NCBI RefSeq assembly: GCF_000682695.1
Contig: NZ_AWFG01000019.1
Span: 186,001-250,000 of the forward strand
Origin: Hyphomonas chukchiensis
GTDB lineage: Bacteria > Pseudomonadota > Alphaproteobacteria > Caulobacterales > Hyphomonadaceae
Reading direction: 5' to 3'
Length of the DNA stretch: 64,000 nt
In this document: piece after piece, positions 7,583 to 16,053 of the stretch
Position numbering within the stretch: position 1 is the first letter of the stretch
Layout: every line of letters begins with the position of its first letter
Notes under the pieces: model-generated
The model's input: the letters and a program-made list of their open reading frames with translations, nothing else
Database searches by the model: none
What the model was told of the DNA's origin: nothing
Made by a program: the position numbers and the translations under genes

Positions 7583-8862
7583 TGCTCAGGAAGCTCAAAG
7601 CGCCAAGCCTTGTTCTGGCTTCCCTCCTTCTGGCAACGGCCTGTGCCACAGCGCCGGCCCGCCCGCCAGTCCAGATCGGCACCGGCGAACCGCGCGTCGA
7701 TCCGGTCACCGGCGAGCCGATGCCATCACGCGGAATCGACGATGCCCGGCTGAATGAACTCAACCCACAGCGGCCTGTCCGTGGCGATGGGGGCCTCACG
7801 CCGCCCTTCATGGAAGGCCGCGATGTCAAACGCGCCGCCGTGCTGCTACCGTTCTCGCACCCCAATGCGCAGGTCCGCGCCGAGGCTGAAAGCATGCTGG
7901 CCGGTATCGAATTGGCCCTGTTCGAATACGCGGGCGACAATTTCCTGATCATGCCGAAAGATACCGCCGGCAAGCAGTCGGTCACCGAGGCCCGCCTCGA
8001 CGAGTCCCTGAAGGAAGGCGCCGATATCATTCTCGGGCCCCTGTTCGGCGCCAATGTGAAAGCGATCAAGCCGGAAGCCAGCAAGAAGCAGGTTCCCGTC
8101 ATTGCCTTCTCGAACGATCGCACGGCCGCTGGCGGCGGCGCCTATCTTGCCTCGATCTCTCCGGAAGAGGAGGTCACGCGCGTGATGGAATACGCTGCCT
8201 CGCGCGGCGTACGCACCTTCGTCTTCCTCGGCCCGAACAGCGAATATGGCAAGCAGGTCGAAGCCGCCATGCGCTACCAGGCAGCCCAGCAGGGCGGTGT
8301 TGTGGCCTCATCCGCCTTCTATGATCCGTCCGACGGTGGCACGTCTGCCGCTCGTCAGGTGGCCAGCGTGCTGAAAGCTCAGGGCGGCGGTGGCAAGGTC
8401 GGCGTGATGATCCCGGAACGCGGCGTGAAGCTGCTCTCCGTGGCCCCGCTGCTGCCCTACAATGGCGCCCCCATGCAGAATGTCATGCTGATGGGCACCA
8501 GCCTGTGGGACGATTCCAGCATCTGGCGCGAGCCGACCCTTGCGGGCGGTGTCTATGCCGCGCCGGATCCGTCAAACCTCGCTGGCTTCAAGCAGACCTA
8601 CAGACGCATTTACGGCCGCAACCCCACTGATCTGGCCGCTGTGGCCTATGACGCGGCGGCGCTTTCCGTCCGCCTCGCGGCAGATGACAATATCCGCTAT
8701 AATGGCGTGACCGATCCTGACGGCTTCATGGGCGTCAATGGCCTCTTCCGCTTCCGTATCGATGGCACATCGCAGCGCGGCCTGGCCGTGATGCAGATCC
8801 AGTCATCAGGCCCCTCCGTGGTCGAAAAAGGCATCACCGCCTTCGGCCCGGGGTCCAGTTAA
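7564..8862 (+). CDS. LpoA/LppC-like penicillin-binding protein activator lipoprotein
   Basis: A 432-residue lipoprotein: the signal ends in LLLATAC (lipid Cys27), followed by a Pro-rich linker and a type I periplasmic-binding-protein fold from about residue 100 (RAAVLLPFSHPNAQV, ILGPLFGANV, FVFLGPNSEYGKQ). This matches the C-terminal domain of LpoA, the outer-membrane activator of PBP1A in gammaproteobacteria. The TPR-like N-terminal domain of E. coli LpoA is absent, as is usual in alphaproteobacteria. An AAGGATCAGGAG Shine-Dalgarno lies immediately before the ATG. A class A PBP is encoded 1.7 kb away. Function in PBP activation is inferred from the family. Confidence 0.85.
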   Translation: MTLLQPLLRKLKAPSLVLASLLLATACATAPARPPVQIGTGEPRVDPVTGEPMPSRGIDDARLNELNPQRPVRGDGGLTPPFMEGRDVKRAAVLLPFSHPNAQVRAEAESMLAGIELALFEYAGDNFLIMPKDTAGKQSVTEARLDESLKEGADIILGPLFGANVKAIKPEASKKQVPVIAFSNDRTAAGGGAYLASISPEEEVTRVMEYAASRGVRTFVFLGPNSEYGKQVEAAMRYQAAQQGGVVASSAFYDPSDGGTSAARQVASVLKAQGGGGKVGVMIPERGVKLLSVAPLLPYNGAPMQNVMLMGTSLWDDSSIWREPTLAGGVYAAPDPSNLAGFKQTYRRIYGRNPTDLAAVAYDAAALSVRLAADDNIRYNGVTDPDGFMGVNGLFRFRIDGTSQRGLAVMQIQSSGPSVVEKGITAFGPGSS

Positions 8863-8886
8863 GCTACGCACAATCTGCAGCTATCC

Positions 8887-8915
8887 CTTGCGGGCAGGGC
8901 CACTTCGCCCCACAT
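8887..8915 (+). promoter_or_regulatory. Candidate heat-shock (RpoH) promoter of dnaJ
   Basis: CTTG at 8887-8890 and CCCCACAT at 8908-8915 are separated by 17 bases, close to the sigma-32 consensus (CTTGAA, then CCCCAT). The implied start of transcription is about 35 bases before the dnaJ ATG. Read by eye only. Confidence 0.4.
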
Positions 8916-8956
8916 GACTGCGCACGACAGGGAATTCGGGAAGACGGCAGTAGATC

Positions 8957-10114
8957 ATGGCAAAACGTGACTATTATGAAGTACTTGGCGTTGCACGCGA
9001 CGCAGACGAAAAACAGCTGAAATCCGCCTATCGCAAGCTGGCGATGAAGTACCACCCTGACCAGAATCAGGGGAATCCGGAAGCGGAAGCCCAGTTCAAG
9101 GAAGTGGGCGAGGCCTATGGCATCCTGTGTGATGCCAACAAGCGCGCCGCCTATGACCGCTACGGCCATGCCGCCTTCGAGAATGGCGGCCCGGGTGGAA
9201 ACCCGTTCGGCCAGGGCGGCGGCAACCCCGAAGACATTTTCCAGGACCTGTTCAGCCAGGTCTTTGGCGCGGGCGGTTTCGGCGGCGGGCGCCGCCGCGG
9301 CGGCCCCCAGCGCGGCGCAGACCTGCGCTACGATCTCGAGATCACGCTGGCCGAAGCCTATTTCGGCAAGGACGAAACCATTCACGTGCCCCAGGCCGTG
9401 CCGTGCAAGCCCTGTTCGGGCACAGGCGCTGCGCAGGGCAGCACGCCCGAACAATGCGACATGTGTGACGGCCATGGCCGCGTCCGCGCGCAGCAGGGCT
9501 TCTTCACCATGGAGCGCACCTGCCCGCGCTGTTCCGGCAAGGGCAAGGTCATCCGCAAGCCCTGCAAGGAATGCGGCGGCGCCGGCCAGGTCCGCGAAGA
9601 GCGCCAGCTCTCGGTAAAAATCCCCGCAGGCGTCGAAAGCGGCATGCGCATCCGCCTCTCGGGTGAAGGCGAAGCCGGTACGGCGGGCGGCGGCAAGGGC
9701 GACCTCTACATCTTCGTCGACGTGGTCGAACATGACATCTTCGAGCGCGACGGGCCTAACCTCTATTGCCGCGCGCCCGTGCCCATGGCCACGGCCGCCC
9801 TCGGCGGCGAAATCGAAATCCCGACCATTGATGGTGGCCGCGCCCGCGTTGCCATCCCCGAAGGTGCCCAGACCGGCCGCAAGCTGCGCCTGCGCAACAA
9901 GGGCATGCCCTCGGTGCGCTCGTCGGCCCAGACAGGCGACCTCTATGTCGAGATGTTCGTCGAGACGCCGCAGAACCTGTCAGCCCGGCAGAAAGAGATC
10001 CTGCGCGAATTCTGCGACTGTTCCGGCGCCGACTGCCACCCCGAGAGCGAAGGCTTCCTCGGCCGCATCAAACGCTTCTGGAACGGCCACGAAGACGAGA
10101 AACACCCGAACTAG
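8957..10114 (+). CDS. dnaJ: Molecular chaperone DnaJ
   Basis: A 385-residue full-length type I J-protein. The N-terminal J domain holds HPD at residues 33-35. A Gly/Phe-rich linker (residues ~75-125) follows. Four zinc-finger repeats are present: CKPCSGTG, CDMCDGHG, CPRCSGKG and CKECGGAG. Two C-terminal beta domains bind substrate. DnaJ stimulates DnaK ATPase and delivers unfolded clients. dnaK is not adjacent in this window; the gene stands alone behind a candidate RpoH promoter. A second, zinc-finger-less J-protein is at 38652. Confidence 0.97.
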   Translation: MAKRDYYEVLGVARDADEKQLKSAYRKLAMKYHPDQNQGNPEAEAQFKEVGEAYGILCDANKRAAYDRYGHAAFENGGPGGNPFGQGGGNPEDIFQDLFSQVFGAGGFGGGRRRGGPQRGADLRYDLEITLAEAYFGKDETIHVPQAVPCKPCSGTGAAQGSTPEQCDMCDGHGRVRAQQGFFTMERTCPRCSGKGKVIRKPCKECGGAGQVREERQLSVKIPAGVESGMRIRLSGEGEAGTAGGGKGDLYIFVDVVEHDIFERDGPNLYCRAPVPMATAALGGEIEIPTIDGGRARVAIPEGAQTGRKLRLRNKGMPSVRSSAQTGDLYVEMFVETPQNLSARQKEILREFCDCSGADCHPESEGFLGRIKRFWNGHEDEKHPN

Positions 10115-10117
10115 GGC

Positions 10118-10999
10118 CTAGCGGCACCCCTCCGCCCAGCCGACCACTTCGTCGATCAGTTCCTGGCGTGACCATGAAAACGAGTGGTCGCCGGAGAGGA
10201 TCATGGCTGTCAGGTCGATGCCCGGCTCGGCTTCATAGGCCGCGACCAGAGGCGCGATAACGCTGTCGACCGGGACGGACGTGTCCTTGTCGCCACCAAT
10301 AATCAGCACGGATTTGCCAACGAGCTTCGGCGCCAGCAGGCGTGTGTCGAAGGCCTCGCGGTTCGCTTTCACCTCGGCAATCGCGTTCTCCCCGGTCAGG
10401 CCCGCCAGCATTTGCATCGTGTCGGCATAGGCCGCAAAGCCGTCCGTCCGCTCCGCCGGCGCATCCGCAAGCGGCCCCATATTGGCCGGTGCGATGCCCG
10501 CCACGCAGGCAATCGTTTCGTCCCGCGCCGCCGCCTCCAGCGCCGCAAAGCCGCCCATGGAATGGCCGACAAGGATCAGCTTGTCCGGATCGGTGCGCAG
10601 CGCCCCGGCATTGGCGCGCAGGTAATCCGTCGCCGCCGCAACATCCTCGATCACATGTGTGAAACTGTACGTGCCTTCGCTGCCCCAGGCGCCGCGATAG
10701 TGGAAGAACAGGACGTTGAACCCGTCGCTGCGCAGGTCCTGCGCCAGGTCCAGGTTGCGCTCATTGCCGGGAAAGCCGTGCAGCAGCACCACGGTCGGGT
10801 GCGGCCCCGGCCCGTCGGCCAGATAGGCATGCCCGTTCAGCCGGTCGCCATGGCTTTGGAAATTCAGCTCCACGAGCGAAGGCGGGAAATCCGCATCGAA
10901 GGCAGGCGCCGGATCAGCATCAAGCGTCGGCGCGCTCGCGCAGGCAGCGACAAGTATCAGCGCGCCCAGCGACGCGGCGGTCGAGATCATTGTCTTCAT
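10118..10999 (-). CDS. Alpha/beta hydrolase, predicted lipoprotein
   Basis: A 293-residue protein with a lipobox ILVAAC (Cys20). The alpha/beta-hydrolase core shows the oxyanion region VVLLHGFPGNE (residue ~71), the nucleophile elbow LVGHSMGGFAAL (Ser147), an acidic residue in GGDKDTSVP and a catalytic histidine in SGDHSFS. The family resembles dienelactone hydrolase or prolyl-oligopeptidase-type esterases; the substrate is unknown. It converges on dnaJ with three bases between the stops and is probably monocistronic. Confidence 0.85.
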   Translation of the reverse strand: MKTMISTAASLGALILVAACASAPTLDADPAPAFDADFPPSLVELNFQSHGDRLNGHAYLADGPGPHPTVVLLHGFPGNERNLDLAQDLRSDGFNVLFFHYRGAWGSEGTYSFTHVIEDVAAATDYLRANAGALRTDPDKLILVGHSMGGFAALEAAARDETIACVAGIAPANMGPLADAPAERTDGFAAYADTMQMLAGLTGENAIAEVKANREAFDTRLLAPKLVGKSVLIIGGDKDTSVPVDSVIAPLVAAYEAEPGIDLTAMILSGDHSFSWSRQELIDEVVGWAEGCR

Positions 11000-11057
11000 G
11001 GCAGTCCCCTTTGGCTTTGCCGCACACTAGGCCGCACGGCGGAATCGGCAAGTCCGG

Positions 11058-13052
11058 CTACCTTCGCAGAATCCGGAACACCAGAATGACGCACACGAAC
11101 ACGATCAGGCCCACCGTTGCCAGCGCCGACAGGTAAAGGCCCAGATAGGTCAGCTGGTCGCCCAGTGTGTGTTCGGACTGGGCCGCGTGAAGGAACGGCG
11201 GCATGCCATCCACGGTGAATCGCGCCGGGGTTTCGCCGGAGGGCGTGAAAATATCCGCCACGCTGAACACAAGCTGCAGCAGCCCGAAAAAGCCGAGGGC
11301 GCCAAGCGCAAGGTTCACCCGGCCTTCATCCTCCTTGGTGATACGGGCCTCCAGGTCGCGGGTCTGGCTCTCCATGTTCGCGACAAGGCCCTCAAGGTAT
11401 TCGTCGCGCCGCACCGTTCCGCGCCGCTTGTCCAGCGCTTCGAATACATCGCCTTCGGTGTCGTAGCGAAAAATGTTGCGATAGCGGAACCGGCCATAAT
11501 TGGCGAAAGGCCCCGTCCGGAACCGGTAGAACGTGTCGGCCGCCTTTTTCAGGCGTCGTTTGCTGTTCAGCTTCTGGACATCCTTGATCAGGCTGAACGT
11601 CGACATTTCGTATTGCCGGGCGAGATATTCATTGTGCAGCGCCGCGACGTGAATGAGGAAGGCATAGGGACAGGTGCCGATATAGTCATTGCCGGTGTCG
11701 AGGCTGCGCGAGCGTTTGACGAACGTCACCAGCGCACGCGGATTGGCAAAGCGCACGAAGAAGCTCTCCTCGTCCTGGCGGTCATTCGTGGGGTAAACCG
11801 GGTCCAGGCTGTCCTGCACTTCGGACGCATCCTGGTTCATGAAGTCGATGATGTTCTGGCAGAAGCCCGCCATGAAAAGATAATGCAGGCAGTCGGTCCG
11901 GGCCTTGTCCTGCATGGCCGGGCGTGTCGTCTTCAGCCGATTGAACTCTTCATCCGTGTACTTGTCGCTCGCCAGCCAGTCCCAATAGTCCCTGTCCATG
12001 TCGACGCGCGGCGGATTGTGGTGGCGGCCCTTTTCGACAAGTTCCTCGATCTTGGCGGGATAGCGCACGTAGCACCGCTCCTGACACATCAGCGAACGGG
12101 GTGCGCGGGCCGTCTCCCCTTCAGAAAGCGGCGGCATCAGGCGCTCGAAAAGCGTCTCGTCATTGAAGAAGAACATGAAGCGTGCCAGCGGCATCTCCAG
12201 TCCCGGTACTTCTATGAAAGGGCTGTGTACCACCAGCGTCTCGAACTGGATGGATTCAAGGCTCAGGGGCGGGTTCAGGTATTTGTCCCAGAAAGGCGGC
12301 GCGTGCGCCGGGTCCGGCTCGACGGACTGGCCGTGCCCGGCGCGCTGCAGGCGGGGTATCAGCGCGCGCGCGTCGGCTTCGAAACGCCGTTTGACGAAGT
12401 GCCAGAAGCGGGCGTCCTTGACGTCCGTATCGCTGACCAGCATCTCGTCGAGTGGCTGGACGCCCGTCAGGCGCGCATCGGTGGGGCGCCGGCTGCGGGC
12501 CTTTCCCTTCTCGAGCGAATGGGCATTGTTGCGGGAGAATTCCTTGGGCGCTGCTGCCTTTTGCAGCAGGGAGAGGAAGTAGAAGTCAGCCGGCGTGTGC
12601 TCATAGGCGATGCGGAAGGAAAGGTGATAGCTCACCGCACCATCGAGATGGCTGTACCAGAAGCGCCGGAAGTCCACCGCTCGCGGCGTGTCGAGGCCGG
12701 GCGGCGAGGCGCAGAAGACACTGCCCTCCGTTTCCCATTCGATCTGGCCTGGCGCCGTGATCGCAATCGTTTCCCCCTGGCGCGGCGTCGAAGCTGCAAG
12801 GAGGATATCATCGACCCGGCCCTCGCGCTCGCGGTCGGCTATGTCATTGAACAGCGGCTCCATCGCGTTGCGCAGTTCCAGGCTGTCGCTGGAGGCCATC
12901 TGCACGGCGCGGTAATGCTCGGGCTGCGGATGAAATCCCAGGATGTCCTTCAGGTTGTCGCGGTCGACATAGAGCGACAGCGTCCAGTAGACCGATTGCG
13001 GCTCGTTCGCCTGGTAGCCCTTCGGCATCTGTCCAAGCGAGATCGTCGTCAT
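11058..13052 (-). CDS. Uncharacterised 664-residue protein with C-terminal membrane segments
   Basis: I do not recognise this family. The first ~570 residues look soluble, rich in aromatic and charged residues (RFMFFFNDETLF, SLMCQERCYVRYPAKIEELV). They are followed by a charged helical stretch (residues ~560-590) and two hydrophobic segments, LALGALGFFGLLQLVFSV and the final ~22 residues LYLSALATVGLIVFVCVILV before a basic tail. A long cytoplasmic domain, a helix and two C-terminal membrane spans superficially recall CorA-type topology, but no GMN motif is present. It overlaps the upstream GNAT gene by ATGA, so the two are coupled and probably form one functional unit. Confidence 0.75.
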   Translation of the reverse strand: MTTISLGQMPKGYQANEPQSVYWTLSLYVDRDNLKDILGFHPQPEHYRAVQMASSDSLELRNAMEPLFNDIADREREGRVDDILLAASTPRQGETIAITAPGQIEWETEGSVFCASPPGLDTPRAVDFRRFWYSHLDGAVSYHLSFRIAYEHTPADFYFLSLLQKAAAPKEFSRNNAHSLEKGKARSRRPTDARLTGVQPLDEMLVSDTDVKDARFWHFVKRRFEADARALIPRLQRAGHGQSVEPDPAHAPPFWDKYLNPPLSLESIQFETLVVHSPFIEVPGLEMPLARFMFFFNDETLFERLMPPLSEGETARAPRSLMCQERCYVRYPAKIEELVEKGRHHNPPRVDMDRDYWDWLASDKYTDEEFNRLKTTRPAMQDKARTDCLHYLFMAGFCQNIIDFMNQDASEVQDSLDPVYPTNDRQDEESFFVRFANPRALVTFVKRSRSLDTGNDYIGTCPYAFLIHVAALHNEYLARQYEMSTFSLIKDVQKLNSKRRLKKAADTFYRFRTGPFANYGRFRYRNIFRYDTEGDVFEALDKRRGTVRRDEYLEGLVANMESQTRDLEARITKEDEGRVNLALGALGFFGLLQLVFSVADIFTPSGETPARFTVDGMPPFLHAAQSEHTLGDQLTYLGLYLSALATVGLIVFVCVILVFRILRR

Positions 13053-13984
13053 CGTTCGCTCGCGGCCGACGCGGCCGCCCGGCGGGCAAGGTCAAGAAAG
13101 GACTGGTCGGTTCGCCCCGGCGCGCCCTGCGCAAGTGCTGCGCCGGGGTCGATCAGCGCGATACGTTCGCCGCGCTGGCAACGCGCATCGAGCGCCGACA
13201 CCTGTCGAAGGGCGTCGGCGTCATCTTCAATCTTGCGGCCCTTGAGGACGGAAATGCCGAAGAACTGTCTCAAGTGCCGCGCCAGCAGGCAGGCCGGCAG
13301 GCTGTTGCCCGATGCGCCGAGCACGCCATAGAGGAGGCCCGTGTCGGGCTCCTGATCGGGCGAAAGGGCCGGTTGCAGATAGTCCAGGTCCACCAGCCGC
13401 GCGCCGAGGTGGCGCCAGATGCGCAGACGGTCATACTGGTCGAGGCCCGAATGGGCGCTGTCGAGCGCATAGCTCTCCGGGTCAAGGCGAAGCGGGTCAT
13501 TCTGCTCGATGAAGATCAGAACCGGCAGCGACGCCGGCGCCACGAAGGCCGCGCGCGCTTCGCGCTCCACCAGCGCCATCAGCCGCCGAAAATGGCCGGC
13601 GCCCCGCGCCTCCCGGGCAACAAAGATATAGTTCAGGTTGACCGTGATCGCGTCCGCCCCGCTCAGCGCGATGAAATTCGCGCCGCCGAGCACCTTGCCA
13701 TCGCCCTGCTGCAGCAGGATGACCAGCTCGCGGAACGCGCCGTAGCGCTTCTCCAGCCGCTGGTAGGGTGCCCTGCCATTCAGCGCCAGGCAGTCGCGGA
13801 AGCCCTCCAGGTCTTCCTTTTCCGAGGGCAACACGAAGGCCGCGTCATAGGCTGTGTAGAAGGTTTCGAGCGCGGGCGCCTGCGGATCGGTCGTCACCAG
13901 CGCGCTTAGTCCGGCGGCCGTCTCCGTTTCCCATGTCTGGTACCCGGCACAGCGCGGTTGCAGGGCGTGAGAGGAGTGGGACAT
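13049..13984 (-). CDS. GNAT-fold acetyltransferase-like protein coupled to the membrane protein gene
   Basis: A 311-residue protein. Residues ~90-180 resemble a GNAT core: VNLNYIFVAREARGAGHFRRLMALVEREAR matches the beta4-alpha3 acetyl-CoA-binding region, with RGAGHF in place of the usual Q/RxxGxG/A. The rest is less typical, with a ~100-residue C-terminal part (LKGRKIEDDADALRQ) lacking known motifs. The start at 13984 was preferred because upstream frame extension runs into a terminator. The stop overlaps the start of the 664-residue gene. Acceptor substrate and purpose are unknown. Confidence 0.75.
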   Translation of the reverse strand: MSHSSHALQPRCAGYQTWETETAAGLSALVTTDPQAPALETFYTAYDAAFVLPSEKEDLEGFRDCLALNGRAPYQRLEKRYGAFRELVILLQQGDGKVLGGANFIALSGADAITVNLNYIFVAREARGAGHFRRLMALVEREARAAFVAPASLPVLIFIEQNDPLRLDPESYALDSAHSGLDQYDRLRIWRHLGARLVDLDYLQPALSPDQEPDTGLLYGVLGASGNSLPACLLARHLRQFFGISVLKGRKIEDDADALRQVSALDARCQRGERIALIDPGAALAQGAPGRTDQSFLDLARRAAASAASER

Positions 13985-14065
13985 GGATGGACCTGCGGCT
14001 GGCACCGTCAAATTGTGGCAGGTGGCTGCACCGTTGGCAATCGGCCCCGGCAAACAGCGCGCACG

Positions 14066-14098
14066 AAAAAGCCCGCCCCCGGTGGCCGGGAGCGGGCT
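14066..14098 (-). terminator. Rho-independent terminator of the thiolase gene
   Basis: Read on the minus strand, AGCCCGCTCCCGG and CCGGGGGCGGGCT form a long GC-rich stem with a short loop and are followed by TTTTT. It lies 24 bases past the thiolase stop and separates it from the GNAT unit. Confidence 0.85.
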
Positions 14099-14121
14099 CA
14101 AATTCAGTCCGGCGTAAAAGC

Positions 14122-15366
14122 CTAGATGCGTTCGATGATGATGGCCGGGGCCATGCCGCCAGCGGCACACATCGTGATCAGGCCATAACGGCCGCCGGAG
14201 CGCTCAAGCTCGTCCAGCGCGGTGCCGATGAGGATCGAACCGGTTGCGCCGATCGGGTGGCCAAGGGCCATGGCGCCGCCATTGATGTTCACTTTCTCAC
14301 GGTCAAGGTCGAGATCGCGGATGAACTTCTCGGCAACGACCGAGAAGGCCTCGTTGATTTCGTAGACGTCGATGTCGTCCTTGGTCAGGCCGGCTTTCTC
14401 GAGCACTTTCTTCGCCGCAGGCACCGGTGCGTTGAGCATCAGGGTCGGGTCGTCGCCCATGTTCGCCGTAGCGACGATGCGGGCACGTGGCTTCAGGCCA
14501 TGTGCATCCGCATATTCCTTCGACGTGATCAGCAGGCAGGCTGCACCGTCGACAACACCGGACGAGTTACCGGCATGGTGAACATGGTTCATCTTGCCTT
14601 CGAGCTGCGGGTATTTCCGTGTCAGGAGGTTACCATACGTGTTGCCCTGGTCGTCGACCGGGATGTCCATGTACATGTTGAACACGGTTTTCAGGCCGCC
14701 CAGCGTTTCCATCGTGGTCGACGGACGCGGGAATTCTTCATGGTCGAGGGCGAGTGTGCCGTCTTCATTGTAAACCGGCACGACAGACTTGTCGAAACGG
14801 CCTTCCTCGATGGCGCGGGCCGCGCGCTGCTGGCTGACATAGGCCAGGCGGTCGAGCGCTTCGCGGTCGATGCCTTCCAGCGTGGCGATCGCATCGGCGC
14901 AAACGCCTTGCTGGGTCTGCGGGTGGCTGGCGCGCAGGCGCGTGTTGCCGGCATCCATGACAGGCGGTGTTTTCGGGTCGGCAGAGGCAGCCGTGTAGCT
15001 CATCATCTCCGTGCCGCCTGCGATGACGCAGTCTTCCATGCCCGACATGACCTGCGCAGCGGCCAGCGAGACAGACGTGATGCCCGAGCCGCAGAAACGG
15101 TCGAGCGTGACGCCGGAGGCCTTCACGTCATAACCGGCATCGAGTGCAGCCATGCGGCCAAGGTCGGCGCCTTGTGCGCCGCGCTGGCTCGATGTGCCCC
15201 AGATGATGTCGTCCACGGTGGCCGTGTCGAGCTTGTTGCGCTCGGCGAGGGCTTTCAGCACGGTGGCTGCCAGCTGCTGCGGGTGGATGTGAGCAAGGGC
15301 GCCCTTGCCAACTTTGCCAATGCCGCGCGGTGTGCGGCAGGCGTCGATAATATAGGCTTCAGCCAT
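14122..15366 (-). CDS. Acetyl-CoA C-acyltransferase (thiolase)
   Basis: A 414-residue thiolase. The nucleophilic cysteine lies in [17 protein letters not shown], the catalytic histidine in [15 protein letters not shown], and the second cysteine in [13 protein letters not shown]. An NEAF motif ([13 protein letters not shown]) is also present. The enzyme condenses or cleaves acyl-CoA units. The sequence is of the FadI/FadA-like degradative or acetoacetyl-CoA type, and the direction of use cannot be read from sequence. No hydratase or dehydrogenase partner is adjacent. A strong terminator follows. Confidence 0.94.
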   Translation of the reverse strand: MAEAYIIDACRTPRGIGKVGKGALAHIHPQQLAATVLKALAERNKLDTATVDDIIWGTSSQRGAQGADLGRMAALDAGYDVKASGVTLDRFCGSGITSVSLAAAQVMSGMEDCVIAGGTEMMSYTAASADPKTPPVMDAGNTRLRASHPQTQQGVCADAIATLEGIDREALDRLAYVSQQRAARAIEEGRFDKSVVPVYNEDGTLALDHEEFPRPSTTMETLGGLKTVFNMYMDIPVDDQGNTYGNLLTRKYPQLEGKMNHVHHAGNSSGVVDGAACLLITSKEYADAHGLKPRARIVATANMGDDPTLMLNAPVPAAKKVLEKAGLTKDDIDVYEINEAFSVVAEKFIRDLDLDREKVNINGGAMALGHPIGATGSILIGTALDELERSGGRYGLITMCAAGGMAPAIIIERI

Positions 15367-15583
15367 GTGGGTTTCTCCCGGTTTGCATCAATATTGATTG
15401 CTTGGCGCAGGTTTACGCGCACGTAAGCGTCAATGGAAGGGATGACGTTAGGAGAGGGTGTGAAGATGTCACGTCGCGCCGCTGCGTAAGGGTAGACCCG
15501 CCATGCCGGGGGGACCATCCCGGCATGACGGGCCCTCGCCGCCAGGGAGGGAGGAAACGACGGCGGCGGTTCCGGGGAGTCCC

Positions 15584-15958
15584 TTAGCGGGACACGATCT
15601 TGATGCGCGAAGGCTGGGCGTGGCTCTGGCCGGGCTGCGCGGGCGGCAGCTGGTAATAGCCGCCAAAGCCGACATAGACGATCGACGAGCCGGTATAGAT
15701 GCGCGGGCCGTCCTTGAACTTTTCGTCCTTTGAGGGCGTGTAGGTCCAGGCCGAGGCCGGGCAATTCACCTGCCGCATATGGTCAATGTCATCCGGCCTG
15801 TCCGGCCGGGCGGAAGACACGCGCTCGTCGAGCCGTTCCTTCACGATGTCCGGGCAGAGTTTCGGATTGAGCCGCCAGTCGCCTGCCGAGGCATTAGCGG
15901 CGCCAGCGAGCGCCAGCGCGCCGAGGCAGGCGGCCTTGAGGATAAGGGATGGGGCCAT
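15584..15958 (-). CDS. Small secreted protein of unknown function
   Basis: A 124-residue protein with a Sec signal (LKAACLGALALAGAANASA). The mature part has two cysteines (KLCPDIV and VNCPASAW) that could pair in the periplasm, and a C-terminal GFGGYYQLPPAQPGQS segment. I do not recognise a family. It is monocistronic between the thiolase and the PEPC-like gene. A TGTACTGTACA palindrome lies 12 bases before its start. Confidence 0.65.
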   Translation of the reverse strand: MAPSLILKAACLGALALAGAANASAGDWRLNPKLCPDIVKERLDERVSSARPDRPDDIDHMRQVNCPASAWTYTPSKDEKFKDGPRIYTGSSIVYVGFGGYYQLPPAQPGQSHAQPSRIKIVSR

Positions 15959-15969
15959 GGCGTGTCTCC

Positions 15970-15980
15970 TGTACTGTACA
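15970..15980. promoter_or_regulatory. TGTACTGTACA palindrome upstream of the small secreted protein
   Basis: An 11-base perfect dyad TGTAC-T-GTACA lies directly before the 15958 start, and another TGTACA is at 16025-16030. Possible operator; the regulator is unknown. Confidence 0.3.
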
Positions 15981-16053
15981 ACACACCTCTAACGAGCGCG
16001 GCCGCCGCGTCCGTCGCGACTATCTGTACAATGACGGGAGTTTAATGCAGCGC

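Noticed and set aside
11169-13331. 720-codon open frame antisense to the 664-residue membrane protein gene
   Set aside because: Arg/His/Val-rich shadow with no motif, spanning two genes; the minus-strand frames have membrane segments and a GNAT motif.
13768-15426. 552-codon open frame antisense to the thiolase and spanning a terminator
   Set aside because: Thiolase signatures on the minus strand are complete; the shadow runs across the terminator at 14066-14098.
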